NCBI GenBank assembly: GCA_050247155.1 | Contig: JBFWUS010000017.1 | Span: 1 to 64,000, forward strand | DNA from: Mesorhizobium_G sp050247155 | GTDB lineage: Bacteria; Pseudomonadota; Alphaproteobacteria; Rhizobiales; Rhizobiaceae | Length of the DNA: 64,000 bases | Direction of reading: 5' to 3' | Shown here: one piece after another, positions 43,469 to 51,679 of the stretch | How positions within the stretch are numbered: the stretch's first letter is position 1 | Layout: each line of letters starts with the position of its first letter | Position numbers and translations under genes: made by a program | Notes under the pieces: model-generated | Database searches by the model: none | What the model was told of the DNA's origin: nothing | Seen by the model: the letters and a program-made list of their open reading frames with translations, nothing else

Positions 43469-44638
43469 ATGTACGCACGCCTGCCCAAACCCTTGCCCGA
43501 CGAAACGTTGCGCCGCGCCGAGGCGCTCGACGCGCTGGATCAGGTCCTGCCGTTCGGCCGCCGCGACGTCTTGGCCGAATTGCTGACCGACGACGACGTC
43601 GAGACGCTGCGCCACCTGGCGAAGGAAGGCATGGGCGACAACTCGCTCAGGGCGCTCACCTCCGACCTCGCCTATCTGGAGGCCTGGTGTGTCGCCGCGA
43701 CCGGCGAGCCGCTGCCCTGGCCGGCGCCGGAAGCGCTATTACTAAAGTTCGTGGCGCATCATCTGTGGGATCCGGCCAGGCGAGAGATCGATCCTGGCCA
43801 TGGCATGCCTGAGGACGTCGCGACCGCGCTCCGGGACGCGGAATTGCTGCGCGCCGAGGGCCCGCATGCGCCGAGCACGGTGCGCCGGCGGCTGTCGAGC
43901 TGGTCGACGCTGACGCAATGGCGCAATCTGAAGGGCAAGTTCAACGCGCCCGGCCTGCGCCAGGCCCTGAAACTGGCGACCCGCGCGAGCGCCCGGCCCC
44001 GCACCCGGAAAAGTCCAAAAGCGATCACCGCCGATATTCTCGCCGCACTTTTGAAGGCCTGTGCCGGCGATCGCCTGGTCGACGTGCGCGATCGCGCCCT
44101 GTTGCTGGTCGCCTTCGCTTCGGGCGGCCGACGGCGCAGTGAGGTCGCGGGCCTGCGCCTGGAACAGCTGGCCGAGCAGGATCCGGTGCCGGTCGACCCC
44201 AAAGACCCGGACAGTGCCAAACTCCCCTGCCTCGAGATTCGTCTCGGCCGCACCAAGACCACCGAGGCCGATGACGATGCCTCGGTGCTTCTGATCGGCC
44301 GGCCGGTGCTCGCCCTGCAGCAATGGCTGGAGCAGGCCGCCATTACCGAGGGCGCCATTTTTCGCAGCATCGATCGCTGGGGCCATATCGAGCGCAAGGC
44401 ATTGACTCCACAATCGGTCAATCTGATCCTGAAACGCCGGATTGCAGCAACTGGCCTCGACGCAAACCACTTCTCCGCCCACGGTCTGCGCGCCGGCTAT
44501 CTGACGGAAGCCGCACGGCGCGGCATTCCCCTGCCCGAGGCCATGCAGCAATCACAGCACCGGTCGGTTCAACAAGCGTCCCGCTACTACAACGAAACCG
44601 AACGGCAGATGGGGCGGGCGGCAAGGCTGATCGTCTAG
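43469..44638 (+). CDS. tyrosine site-specific recombinase
   Basis: This 389-residue protein has the tyrosine recombinase catalytic set: Arg in ASGGRRRSEVAGL near residue 215, Lys in LGRTKTTE near 262, His-x-x-Arg in HGLRAGYL near 345, His in QSQHRSVQQ near 367 and the nucleophile in ASRYYNE near 375. The N-terminal 180 residues form the SAM-like core-binding domain. It probably resolves plasmid multimers or co-integrates. It is the last gene of the antitoxin-toxin-unknown-recombinase operon. Confidence 0.9.
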   Translation: MYARLPKPLPDETLRRAEALDALDQVLPFGRRDVLAELLTDDDVETLRHLAKEGMGDNSLRALTSDLAYLEAWCVAATGEPLPWPAPEALLLKFVAHHLWDPARREIDPGHGMPEDVATALRDAELLRAEGPHAPSTVRRRLSSWSTLTQWRNLKGKFNAPGLRQALKLATRASARPRTRKSPKAITADILAALLKACAGDRLVDVRDRALLLVAFASGGRRRSEVAGLRLEQLAEQDPVPVDPKDPDSAKLPCLEIRLGRTKTTEADDDASVLLIGRPVLALQQWLEQAAITEGAIFRSIDRWGHIERKALTPQSVNLILKRRIAATGLDANHFSAHGLRAGYLTEAARRGIPLPEAMQQSQHRSVQQASRYYNETERQMGRAARLIV

Positions 44639-44855
44639 ACTAACGACCATGGAACCCTATACGCGGCCTGCGCGCCCGCGCAATGCGTTGCTCGGCCTTT
44701 GCCAGCGGGTTGCGGAGCTTCGAGGTCATCGTCGTGGGATTGTGGCCGCGACCAGATCAAGGACCGCCACCAGCGGTTGGAGGTGCTCAACAAAGGTGGA
44801 GCGCCTCGTCAACCGCACTGCGATTGCGGCCGACGTACGCTCCAACTTGCCGGAC
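44639..44855. other. intergenic stretch, nothing recognised
   Basis: About 215 bases between the recombinase gene and a second recombinase remnant. Small frames exist, but none looks like a known protein. Confidence 0.4.
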
Positions 44856-45013
44856 GGGAGCGGACGAAGCTCTTCGCCGGCCATGCGCTACCGGCTGGTC
44901 TTGCCGCCTCGGCGATCGACGCGCGTACGGACAAAACAGCTTGGTCATTCCTCTTCCGAAATGACCCGAACTTAACAAACCGCGTGAATCTAACCAAGAT
45001 TGCGGGGCTGTAG
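44856..45013 (+). pseudogene. C-terminal remnant of a second tyrosine recombinase
   Basis: The end of an integrase is legible across frames: 'FAGHALPAGLA' with the His box, then 'QLGHSSSEMTR' in another frame with the second His region, and 'RVNLTKIAGL' with a stop at 45011-45013. This is the usual close of a class of rhizobial plasmid integrases. The catalytic Tyr region and the N-terminal part are lost. Frameshifts make it non-functional. Confidence 0.68.
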
Positions 45014-45349
45014 GAGGCCCCTCCCCTGCCTTGGGTGATGCAAGGCCTTTGTGGATCCAAACTGTCGGTGGCCGACAATTCGCAATCTGATAGAATCATC
45101 AGCACCAACGAAGCCGTACTGCAGCGGTGATATCAACAATGTCACCGCCTTGGGTTCCGGTTCTTGTTTTGGCTCTGCAATCGACAAGGAAACGGACGTC
45201 GCCGCACCCAACCTAGGTATCCCGACCAAAGGCTTCATTAGCGGGACCTGGCCAGGCGCTCCGACCGACTCAGTTGCAAATGTTCGCTACTGCAATCGTA
45301 TTGAACGGAAACAGCCATCGCTGTTGAAATCGTTGCAGAAAAAAGGGAT
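45014..45349 (-). other. degenerate inverted copy of the repA/repB junction
   Basis: Read leftward, 45365 to about 45170 resembles the stretch from the end of repA into repB. It begins with the same parS-like site, then 'taaatccc' followed by T-rich sequence and 'gatttcaa'. Further on comes a frame 'RLGAATSVSLSIAE' comparable to RepB 'KFGAAKSISSSIDE' (8 of 14 identical). Similarity ends after that. No usable gene remains. The stretch 45014-45165 shows nothing recognisable. Confidence 0.5.
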
Positions 45350-45365
45350 TTAGACTGCCGTCTAT
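45350..45365. other. parS-like site, upstream copy
   Basis: TTAGACTGCCGTCTAT is a 16-bp near-palindrome (core TAGAC..GTCTA) centred on GC. It is the inverse of the site at the 3' end of repA (46855-46870) at all 16 bases. It has the size and central GC of rhizobial parS elements, although the outer bases differ from the usual GTT...AAC, so the assignment is tentative. Confidence 0.55.
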
Positions 45366-45564
45366 TTTTCGCATGACAGGCGTTATCGCAAACAACGAGG
45401 TGTCAATATCCTTGATCAATCGTTGACCAAAATAAATCCCTTCGCTTCAGGGCGAATAGCCGATTGCTTCACAAGAGGCACTCCCGGCTTAGACCACCAC
45501 GCCACGTGTCCATGCACGCAATCACGGTCGAGAACCCGTTAATGTTCTGTTAACTTTAAATTTC

Positions 45565-45592
45565 TTGTGGGAGAGGCAGAATCAGGCATAAT
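45565..45592 (+). promoter_or_regulatory. candidate repABC promoter
   Basis: TTGTGG at 45565-45570 and CATAAT at 45587-45592 with 16 bases between them form a plausible sigma-70-type promoter 54 bases before the repA ATG. The -10 element overlaps the left arm of the inverted repeat, as expected for an autorepressed rep operon. Confidence 0.5.
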
Positions 45593-45630
45593 GACGGCAA
45601 TCAGGCAGTTTTGCGCCAAATGCCGTCATT
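45590..45630. promoter_or_regulatory. RepA operator candidate (long inverted repeat)
   Basis: AATGACGGCA at 45590-45599 and TGCCGTCATT at 45621-45630 are a perfect 10-bp inverted repeat with 21 bases between. They lie between the candidate promoter and the repA start codon at 45646. In repABC plasmids RepA with RepB represses its own operon by binding such a repeat. Confidence 0.65.
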
Positions 45631-45645
45631 TGAGGTCTCGACGAG

Positions 45646-46890
45646 ATGAATGCTCCCGTCTCTGCTGCCAACAAGCAGCGATTTGACGACACTATTTCTG
45701 CCCAAGGCCGCGAAATCAGCCGCAAGCTGAACCTCCTTCGGCTGGAGACATTTCCTCCGAACGCCGCGAAGACGCTGCGCGACTTCTCGCTCGGAGAAGC
45801 CGCATATTTCCTCGGAGTTTCGACCAGCAATCTGAAGAAGTTGCATTTAGAAGGCAAGGCTGTGCCGCCAACGGTCCACGCAGGCGGGCGGAGAACGTAT
45901 TCGGCTGAGCAACTCTTGCAACTCCGTCATTGGCTGGATCGTCACGGCCGCTCCGAGATTAAGAACTATGTGCCTCATCGCCGCCCCGGCGACAAACTTC
46001 AGGTAATCGCTGTCGTCAACTTTAAGGGCGGCTCGGGAAAGACAACTACCGCGGCACACCTTGGTCAGCATCTTGCGCTCACCGGACATCGTGTGCTTGC
46101 GATCGATCTTGATCCTCAGGCCTCCCTTTCCGCACTCCATGGCGTGCAGCCCGAGCTCGACGGATATCCTTCAATCTATGAAGCGATCCGGTATGACGAC
46201 GAGCGCAAGCCAGTTGCGAGCGTGATCAGGAAGACGAACTTCTCGGATCTCGATCTTATTCCCGCTTCCCTTGAGCTGCAGGAATACGAGTATGACACCC
46301 CGCTGGCGATGCAAAACAAAGCTTCGCTGGATGGGAAGACCTTCTGGAACCGCATCGAAAACGCTCTGCACGAGGTCGACAGCAACTATGATGTCGTAGT
46401 TATCGACTGCCCTCCTCAACTTGGATATCTGACCCTCACAGCGCTGGCGGCTGCCACCTCGGTTCTCATTACTGTTCACCCGCAGATGCTCGACCTGATG
46501 TCGATGTCACAATTTCTGCTGATGTTGGGTGACCTGCTGAAAACTGTGAACCGTGCAGGCGGCGAGGTTGACCTGGATTGGTTCCGTTATCTTGTTACTC
46601 GCTACGAGCCGACGGACATCCCGCAGGCTCAGATGGTTGGTTTCATGCAATCGATCCTTGCATCGCAGATGCTCCAAAACCAGATGCTGAAATCTACTGC
46701 GATCTCTGACGCGGGTCTGACGAAGCAGACCCTCTATGAGGTTGAACGCTCCAGTATGACCAGGTCGACATACGACCGTGCCATGGAATCCATGGAGGCT
46801 GTAAATACGGAAATCCGGAACCTAATCCACACAGCATGGGGCAGGCGGTCGAAAATAGACGGCAGTCTAAATCCCGTTTTTCCTCTGTGA
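45646..46890 (+). CDS. repA: RepA, ParA-type partition ATPase
   Basis: This 414-residue protein has an N-terminal DNA-binding part (residues about 35-105; FSLGEAAYFLGVSTSNLKKL) and a ParA ATPase domain with deviant Walker A KGGSGKTTTAAHL near residue 130, Walker A' 'LAIDLDPQASLSALHG' near 156 and Walker B 'VVVIDCPPQLGYLTL' near 252. It drives plasmid segregation with RepB on parS sites and represses the operon. The last codons include a parS-like palindrome. Length and order repA-repB-repC are standard for rhizobial plasmids. Confidence 0.95.
   Translation: MNAPVSAANKQRFDDTISAQGREISRKLNLLRLETFPPNAAKTLRDFSLGEAAYFLGVSTSNLKKLHLEGKAVPPTVHAGGRRTYSAEQLLQLRHWLDRHGRSEIKNYVPHRRPGDKLQVIAVVNFKGGSGKTTTAAHLGQHLALTGHRVLAIDLDPQASLSALHGVQPELDGYPSIYEAIRYDDERKPVASVIRKTNFSDLDLIPASLELQEYEYDTPLAMQNKASLDGKTFWNRIENALHEVDSNYDVVVIDCPPQLGYLTLTALAAATSVLITVHPQMLDLMSMSQFLLMLGDLLKTVNRAGGEVDLDWFRYLVTRYEPTDIPQAQMVGFMQSILASQMLQNQMLKSTAISDAGLTKQTLYEVERSSMTRSTYDRAMESMEAVNTEIRNLIHTAWGRRSKIDGSLNPVFPL
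46855..46870. other. parS-like site at the end of repA
   Basis: ATAGACGGCAGTCTAA is a 16-bp near-palindrome (six of eight pairs) centred on GC, within the last codons of repA and 55 bases before repB. It is the exact inverse of the site at 45350-45365. In some repABC plasmids parS lies between repA and repB, so this is the most likely centromere-like site in the window. Confidence 0.55.
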
Positions 46891-46924
46891 TTTCAAAGAG
46901 ACGGACGTATCCGCAGGAACGTAG

Positions 46925-47911
46925 ATGGCAAGAAAGAACATCTTCAATCGAATTCTCGCCGAGGACGACCAAACGGACGTCGTGGGTGAGGAGCGTTTTG
47001 CTGCGATGCCCAAATTCGGCGCCGCGAAGTCGATTTCTTCGTCGATTGACGAGCTAACAAAACAAGCGGCCCTGTTGGCTGACGGCGAGGCGATCATTGA
47101 AATTGATCCTACTATAGTCGACGTTTCCTTCGTCTCGGACCGGATGACGGGTGACGACGAACAGTATTTGGAACTCGTGGAGGCGATCCGAGCACGCGGA
47201 CAGGACACTCCGATCCTCGTCCGCGCACATCCTGCGGCTGAAGGCCGCTACATGGTGGTGTTTGGGCATCGCCGTTTGCGTGCAGCAAATGAGCTGGGGC
47301 GGAAGGTCCGCGCAGTTGTAAAGACACTTGAGGACCTCGACCACGTCATCGCCCAAGGGCAGGAGAATTCCGCTCGAGCGAACCTGTCGTTCATCGAGAA
47401 AGTAGTTTTTGCACGGCAGCTTGGTGAGCGTGGATTTGGGCGGGAGACGATCCAGTCTGCGCTTTCCGTAGACTATCAGACGTTCTCAAAAATGATGACA
47501 ATCCCCAAGTCCTTTCCTCCGGAAATCATTGAGAGCATCGGAGCCGCCAAGGGGATCGGGCGTGATCGATGGCTTGAACTCCGGAAGCTGATCGACAATC
47601 CCCGTAACGCTGCCGCAGCGAAGGATTTCATCGGTACTGAACGCTTTCTGTCCGAAGAGTCAGATGGACGTTTCAACACGCTATTCAACACCCTTCAAAA
47701 GGGAAGGGCGACCGTCCGGAAGTCAATTTCGAAGCCAGCGACCATGTCTTGGGCTCCCACCGACAAGTCAGTGAGCGTAGCCGCGAAGGCCGGCCGAAAG
47801 GATTACACATTGAAGATCTCGAATGCCGAAGCGACATCCTTTGGCGAGTGGATTTCTGGCAATTTGGACAGCCTCTTTCAGGCATACAGACAGTCGAAGC
47901 AGGAGAACTGA
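46925..47911 (+). CDS. repB: RepB, ParB-type partition protein
   Basis: This 328-residue protein opens MARKNIFN, the usual RepB start, and has the ParB nuclease-like domain with 'DTPILVRAHPAAEGRYMVVFGHRRLRAAN' around residues 95-122, followed by a helix-turn-helix region (SFIEKVVFARQLGERGFG and ALSVDYQTFSKMM). It binds parS and stimulates RepA. The ATG lies 34 bases after the repA stop. Its C-terminal dimerisation part ends near residue 328. Confidence 0.94.
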   Translation: MARKNIFNRILAEDDQTDVVGEERFAAMPKFGAAKSISSSIDELTKQAALLADGEAIIEIDPTIVDVSFVSDRMTGDDEQYLELVEAIRARGQDTPILVRAHPAAEGRYMVVFGHRRLRAANELGRKVRAVVKTLEDLDHVIAQGQENSARANLSFIEKVVFARQLGERGFGRETIQSALSVDYQTFSKMMTIPKSFPPEIIESIGAAKGIGRDRWLELRKLIDNPRNAAAAKDFIGTERFLSEESDGRFNTLFNTLQKGRATVRKSISKPATMSWAPTDKSVSVAAKAGRKDYTLKISNAEATSFGEWISGNLDSLFQAYRQSKQEN

Positions 47912-47920
47912 AACCGCAAA

Positions 47921-47972
47921 AGAAAAAGGCCCCCGAACGTCACCGCTGCGGAAGCCTCTCTCGTGTCTTAGC
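47921..47972 (-). ncRNA. candidate repABC antisense RNA (ctRNA, incompatibility RNA)
   Basis: The repB-repC gap holds a leftward unit typical of repABC loci. TTGACA lies at 48002-48007 (read on the minus strand), with GATTCT at 47979-47984 after 17 bases. The predicted start is near 47972, and a terminator stem (47928-47935 with 47949-47956) is followed by a U-rich run (47918-47927). The RNA of about 52 bases is complementary to the repC leader and would limit RepC synthesis. Exact ends are predicted, not measured. Confidence 0.75.
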
Positions 47973-48073
47973 AAACCGAGAATCGCAAATCCGCGAATCA
48001 CTGTCAAGAGTCCCGTCAGGGAAAGCGTCGTTTTGGCGAGCAGATTTCTTTTGCCTGATTGAAGGTGAAGGAA

Positions 48074-49282
48074 ATGGAGAGGGAAATTGCAACGACTCCC
48101 TTCGGGAGCCGGCCGATGTCGCTTGCCCTTATGGCAGCGCAGATGGAGGCCAAAGAGATTCCGGAAGGCAAGGCCGTCGACAAATGGCAGGTCTATCGTG
48201 ATCTCTGCGAGGGTAAGAGCATCATAGGCATCGGCGATCGGTCGCTTGCGGTCCTGGCCGGCTTGCTGTCGTGCCATCCGGACGATGAGTTGTCTGAGGA
48301 AAACGGGCTGATCGTCTTCCCGTCGAACCGGCAGCTGTCGCTGCGCTCGCACGGCATGGCAAACGCCACGCTGCGCCGGCATCTGGCGGCGCTGCTTGAG
48401 CGCGGCATCATCCTGCGCAGGGACAGTCCTAACGGCAAGCGATATGCCCGCAAGGGCAGGGGAGGGGAGTTGGAGGACGCGTTTGGCTTCTCCCTCGCGC
48501 CGCTGCTAGCCCGTGCCAAGGAGTTCCACGCCGCGGCCGAGCGTGTCCGTGCCGACAACCGCGCGCTGAAGCTGATGCGAGAGCGCATCACGCTGCAGCG
48601 ACGCGACATCGCCAAGCTGATCGACGCGGCGATCGAGGAGGGCGCACCAGGCGCCTGGCAGGCTCTCTGGAGCCGATTTAGGCGCGTTGTCGACCAACTT
48701 CCGCGGAAAGCGACCATCGTTGAGCTGGAACCGTTCGCGGCGGAACTGGATGCGATCCGTGACGAAGTCGATATAGCATTGAAAAACTTCATGAATGTTA
48801 CAAATCCGAGCGCCAATGAGCCTCAAAATGAGCTGCAGCAATCTGATTCAAACCCCAACTCTCATTTTGAATTTGAACCCGCTTTAGAAAGAGCGAGGAG
48901 GACCGCCGAGCCAAAACCCCGAGCGCAGGAGCCGCCAAAAACATATCAACTTGGACTTGTGCTGAAAGCTTGTCCCGATATTGCGGATTATGCCGCGGCC
49001 GGGATCGCCAACTGGCGCGACCTGATGGCGATCGCCGCCCAGGTGCGGGGCTATCTCGGCGTTTCGCCGTCGGCCTACGAGGACGCCTGCCATGTCATGG
49101 GGCCGGAAACGGCGGCAATGGTGATTGCCTGCATCCTGCAACGAGCTCAGCACATAGATTCGGCCGGCGGTTACCTGCGGGCGCTGACCGAGAAGGCGAG
49201 GGCAGGCCAATTTTCGGCTGGACCGATGCTCATGGCCGCGCTCAAGGCAAACGCGTCGCAGCCGGACAGAAAAGCGGGATGA
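48074..49282 (+). CDS. repC: RepC, plasmid replication initiator
   Basis: This 402-residue protein begins with 'ATTPFGSRPMSLALMAAQ', the conserved RepC opening, and contains the winged-helix region 'SNRQLSLRSHGMANATLRRHL' and 'ERGIILRRDSPNGKRYARKG' (residues about 75-130). The C-terminal part includes 'CPDIADYAAAGIANWRDLM'. It opens the origin that lies inside its own gene. I chose ATG 48074, which has GAAGG eight bases upstream; a TTG at 48059 in frame is less likely. Confidence 0.94.
   Translation: MEREIATTPFGSRPMSLALMAAQMEAKEIPEGKAVDKWQVYRDLCEGKSIIGIGDRSLAVLAGLLSCHPDDELSEENGLIVFPSNRQLSLRSHGMANATLRRHLAALLERGIILRRDSPNGKRYARKGRGGELEDAFGFSLAPLLARAKEFHAAAERVRADNRALKLMRERITLQRRDIAKLIDAAIEEGAPGAWQALWSRFRRVVDQLPRKATIVELEPFAAELDAIRDEVDIALKNFMNVTNPSANEPQNELQQSDSNPNSHFEFEPALERARRTAEPKPRAQEPPKTYQLGLVLKACPDIADYAAAGIANWRDLMAIAAQVRGYLGVSPSAYEDACHVMGPETAAMVIACILQRAQHIDSAGGYLRALTEKARAGQFSAGPMLMAALKANASQPDRKAG
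48776..48900 (+). other. AT-rich segment inside repC, probable origin region
   Basis: Within otherwise GC-rich repC, positions about 48776-48900 are clearly richer in A and T (for example gaaaaacttcatgaatgtta and ttcaaacc, attttgaatttgaa). In repABC plasmids the origin has been placed in such an AT-rich part of repC. No iterons are visible. This is assignment by analogy. Confidence 0.4.
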
Positions 49283-49392
49283 TGTGGCGAGATCCCGGGA
49301 TGGCAAACGCCGGCTTCCGTCTGCACACCGGCGGCGCTTGGGTTCCGCCCGCAGGGCGACGGCAAAATCTGGTCGATGCGGCAGTGCCGTCG

Positions 49393-49683
49393 TCAGTCGA
49401 TGATTTCCACCACTTCATAGCTTTTGAGGAAGGCGCCCACACCGTCATTGAGCAATGACAGCAAGGCCTGTTTCGATACCGGGTGCGTTTCCAGCTTCTC
49501 GATGCGCATAGCTGGCCAATCCATTTCCGGATCGGCGGTTATATCCTTGCGCAGCGTCATGACAGCCTCCCGCACCGCATGAATGTCATCAAAGAAGATG
49601 CCGGGGATGTAGGGATCGGCCCAACGCTCCGATTCAGGCTCCGTGGATGGCGAATAGGAATAGAGAGTGAATGATTGAGACAC
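49393..49683 (-). CDS. small protein of unknown function
   Basis: This 96-residue acidic protein uses a GTG start at 49683 with a strong GGAGGAGG sequence immediately upstream, which supports translation. It has no signal peptide or membrane segment. Features are a Tyr/Ser-rich N-terminus ('FTLYSYSPSTEPES') and a C-terminal helix-strand pattern ('KQALLSLLNDGVGAFLKSYEVVEIID'). It is convergent with repC. No family is recognised. Confidence 0.65.
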   Translation of the reverse strand: MSQSFTLYSYSPSTEPESERWADPYIPGIFFDDIHAVREAVMTLRKDITADPEMDWPAMRIEKLETHPVSKQALLSLLNDGVGAFLKSYEVVEIID

Positions 49684-49767
49684 GGCCTCCTCCAACGAAC
49701 ATCAAGAACATGCGGGCATCCACAACAAGCTGGACAAATCCGGCATAGCCCATAAGCAGCCGCATCA

Positions 49768-49788
49768 GAACTAGCAAAGTGCTAGTTC
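49768..49788 (-). terminator. hairpin downstream of the AbiE operon
   Basis: GAACTAGCA at 49768-49776 and TGCTAGTTC at 49780-49788 form a perfect nine-pair stem with a three-base loop, about 80 bases past the leftward AbiEii stop. It lacks a U-run. The right arm TGCTAGTT(C)GT is repeated at 51671-51681 on the other side of the module. Confidence 0.45.
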
Positions 49789-49864
49789 GTTCCCGTGTCC
49801 GCCACACTGTCGTTTGCCACTTAGCCGTTCTGCAGTTCAGTCCGTCATCGATGATGGAGCCAAG

Positions 49865-50782
49865 CTATCGCCGAATTCCTTCGATCTCTCGTCTTTGCTC
49901 GGCATGCTTCGCGGGGTTCTGCGCCTTCAGTTTCTCGAGGTTGAGAATCTTCCAACGGACGGCCGGGAGCTCTGAGGCCTGTGGCAGACCGATCGCGTCG
50001 AAATCCGGCTCGCCATCATGCAGCGTCAACAGGAAGCGCATGGCCTTGTCGTCGAGACGCGCAAGAAGGTCTGCCGTCATTCGGCTCCGCGCGGCTTTCA
50101 GGTCGTCGAGGCTGATGGGCTCGAGCGTCATCCCCTCGAACTCCTTGACGAACACCTCGTCGAGCGGCGCAAGCGACGGCCTCACGAGTTCGTGTGGCGG
50201 TCGCCCTGAACTCGCGACGTAGATGAGGAAGGTTCTGAATAGCGCGTCTGTCAGGCCCTCATTCTCGTATAGCAGCTTCACGTCGAACAAGTCGCGAGGA
50301 TGCTGCCGGTCGACAGCCGCATGCAGCTTTCCGCCGAACAGATCCTCGAACGAGACGACCTGCATCTCGGCGAAGCCGAATGTTGCCTCTACAGCTTCGC
50401 TCACGCGCCGATGTTCGGGCGGATGGACCGTTCCCCGCGCGACGGGCGACGTCTCGATTTTGATCTCAGCGCTCCCCTGCCGGAGGAGCACGCGCGTGTC
50501 GTTGTTTCCGCCGCCGGCGATCCTCTGCACGCTCACACCGCGCAAGTTGCGCATCAAGTCTTCGCGGATGTGTTCGAGCGTCGAGTCGATGCCTTTCAAC
50601 GTCGTCTCCCGATCCTCGATCGGGACATAAGTCAGATCGATGTCAACCGACAGCCGTGGCATATCCCGGTAGAAGAGGTTGATCGCCGTCCCGCCCTTGA
50701 GCGCGAATGCTTCATGTCGCGCGATGAAGGGAAGGGTTCGCACCAGCAGCTGGACCTGCCGCATATATTGCTCACGCGCCAT
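49865..50782 (-). CDS. abiEii: AbiEii-type nucleotidyltransferase toxin
   Basis: This 305-residue protein has the AbiEii/DUF1814 motifs: KGGTAINLFY near residue 29, DID in SVDIDLTY near 45, and FGGKLHAAVDRQHPRDLFDVKLL around residues 150-172 with the catalytic Lys and Asp region. Such toxins transfer nucleotides and stop growth unless held in check by AbiEi, and can abort phage infection. It overlaps the antitoxin gene by 11 bases on the same strand, which is the usual coupled arrangement of type IV systems. Confidence 0.88.
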   Translation of the reverse strand: MAREQYMRQVQLLVRTLPFIARHEAFALKGGTAINLFYRDMPRLSVDIDLTYVPIEDRETTLKGIDSTLEHIREDLMRNLRGVSVQRIAGGGNNDTRVLLRQGSAEIKIETSPVARGTVHPPEHRRVSEAVEATFGFAEMQVVSFEDLFGGKLHAAVDRQHPRDLFDVKLLYENEGLTDALFRTFLIYVASSGRPPHELVRPSLAPLDEVFVKEFEGMTLEPISLDDLKAARSRMTADLLARLDDKAMRFLLTLHDGEPDFDAIGLPQASELPAVRWKILNLEKLKAQNPAKHAEQRREIEGIRR

Positions 50783-51626
50783 GCGGAGGCTCCTTCGGCA
50801 TGAGATCGTCCGGGATCGTTACGCGGTACGCTGGATGAAGTCGGCCGCCTTTCGTCAGTGCCCGGTCGCCCTTGCCGAGATCGACCGCGGACATGTCGAT
50901 ATGCCTGCGCCAGGCATGATTGTGCTTGTCTGCATAGACGAAAAAGAGACGCTTGGTTTTGACGCTCTTGCATAGGGTGAGGAGCGTCGTCAGCAATCGC
51001 GGGCGCAGATTGGCGAGGCTCTCGAACGCCACGTCGACTTTATGGAAGCTTTCACCCTTCGGGACCTCGTCGAGCATTTCGAGGATCGCGCGTTCAGGAG
51101 AGGACATCGGCATCGGCCAGCGCCATGGGCTTTGCGCCAGCTCCGGATCTTCGTCGTTGGAAAGGTCGAAATCCGCGTTTTCGACTCCGGTGGTCCCGTC
51201 GCCGAACAGGGCGGTGCGCCTGGTCTTTACATCGGCGTCCATCCTGAGCTTCGATAGCCATGCGGGGATATCGGATCCGTAGAGATAGAGGGCAAAGTCG
51301 CCACCAAACGACAGGTAATGAGCATGTCCCCGCAGGGTAAGCGAACTCGCCCCGCCGACATGAAATTTACGCTGCATGAGCCAGATCGCCGAGAGCAGGG
51401 GTATCTTCCAACCTCCGACAGCTTCTGGATTGGCGTCTGAGGAAAATGGGCGCCGGTACACGCCCGACATGACCGGCTCGAGCCAGCCTTGTTTGAGATA
51501 GCCTGAAACGGACTGCCGCGAGATGGCATGACGAGTCATCCACCCTGAGTCCACTAGGAAGCCAGGGGGGACTTGCTGGAGGAGCTGCTTTAGCTTTGTC
51601 TCTGATTGTCCACTCATGTTTGACAT
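50772..51626 (-). CDS. abiEi: AbiEi-type antitoxin
   Basis: This 284-residue protein has an N-terminal winged helix ('WMTRHAISRQSVSGYLKQGWLEPVMSGVYRR', residues about 29-59) and a C-terminal AbiEi domain with 'SPERAILEMLDEVPKGESFHKVD'. AbiEi proteins repress the operon by binding inverted repeats in the promoter and neutralise the toxin. ATG 51626 is used; 51617 is an alternative. Two inverted repeats lie just upstream. Confidence 0.86.
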   Translation of the reverse strand: MSNMSGQSETKLKQLLQQVPPGFLVDSGWMTRHAISRQSVSGYLKQGWLEPVMSGVYRRPFSSDANPEAVGGWKIPLLSAIWLMQRKFHVGGASSLTLRGHAHYLSFGGDFALYLYGSDIPAWLSKLRMDADVKTRRTALFGDGTTGVENADFDLSNDEDPELAQSPWRWPMPMSSPERAILEMLDEVPKGESFHKVDVAFESLANLRPRLLTTLLTLCKSVKTKRLFFVYADKHNHAWRRHIDMSAVDLGKGDRALTKGGRLHPAYRVTIPDDLMPKEPPHGA

Positions 51627-51639
51627 TATAGCATAGGGT

Positions 51640-51664
51640 TAAAGCTTGCGCGACCAAAGCTTTA
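51640..51664. promoter_or_regulatory. inverted repeat upstream of AbiE genes
   Basis: TAAAGCTT at 51640-51647 and AAGCTTTA at 51657-51664 form a perfect inverted repeat with a nine-base spacer, 14 bases upstream of the antitoxin start codon. AbiEi regulators bind such repeats, so this is a likely autoregulatory operator. Confidence 0.6.
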
Positions 51665-51679
51665 CAGGACTGCTAGTTT

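Noticed and set aside
45380..45396. GTT...GC...AAC-like string upstream of repA as a classical parS
   Set aside because: The spacing is one base short of the 16-bp pattern and the halves are not symmetric.
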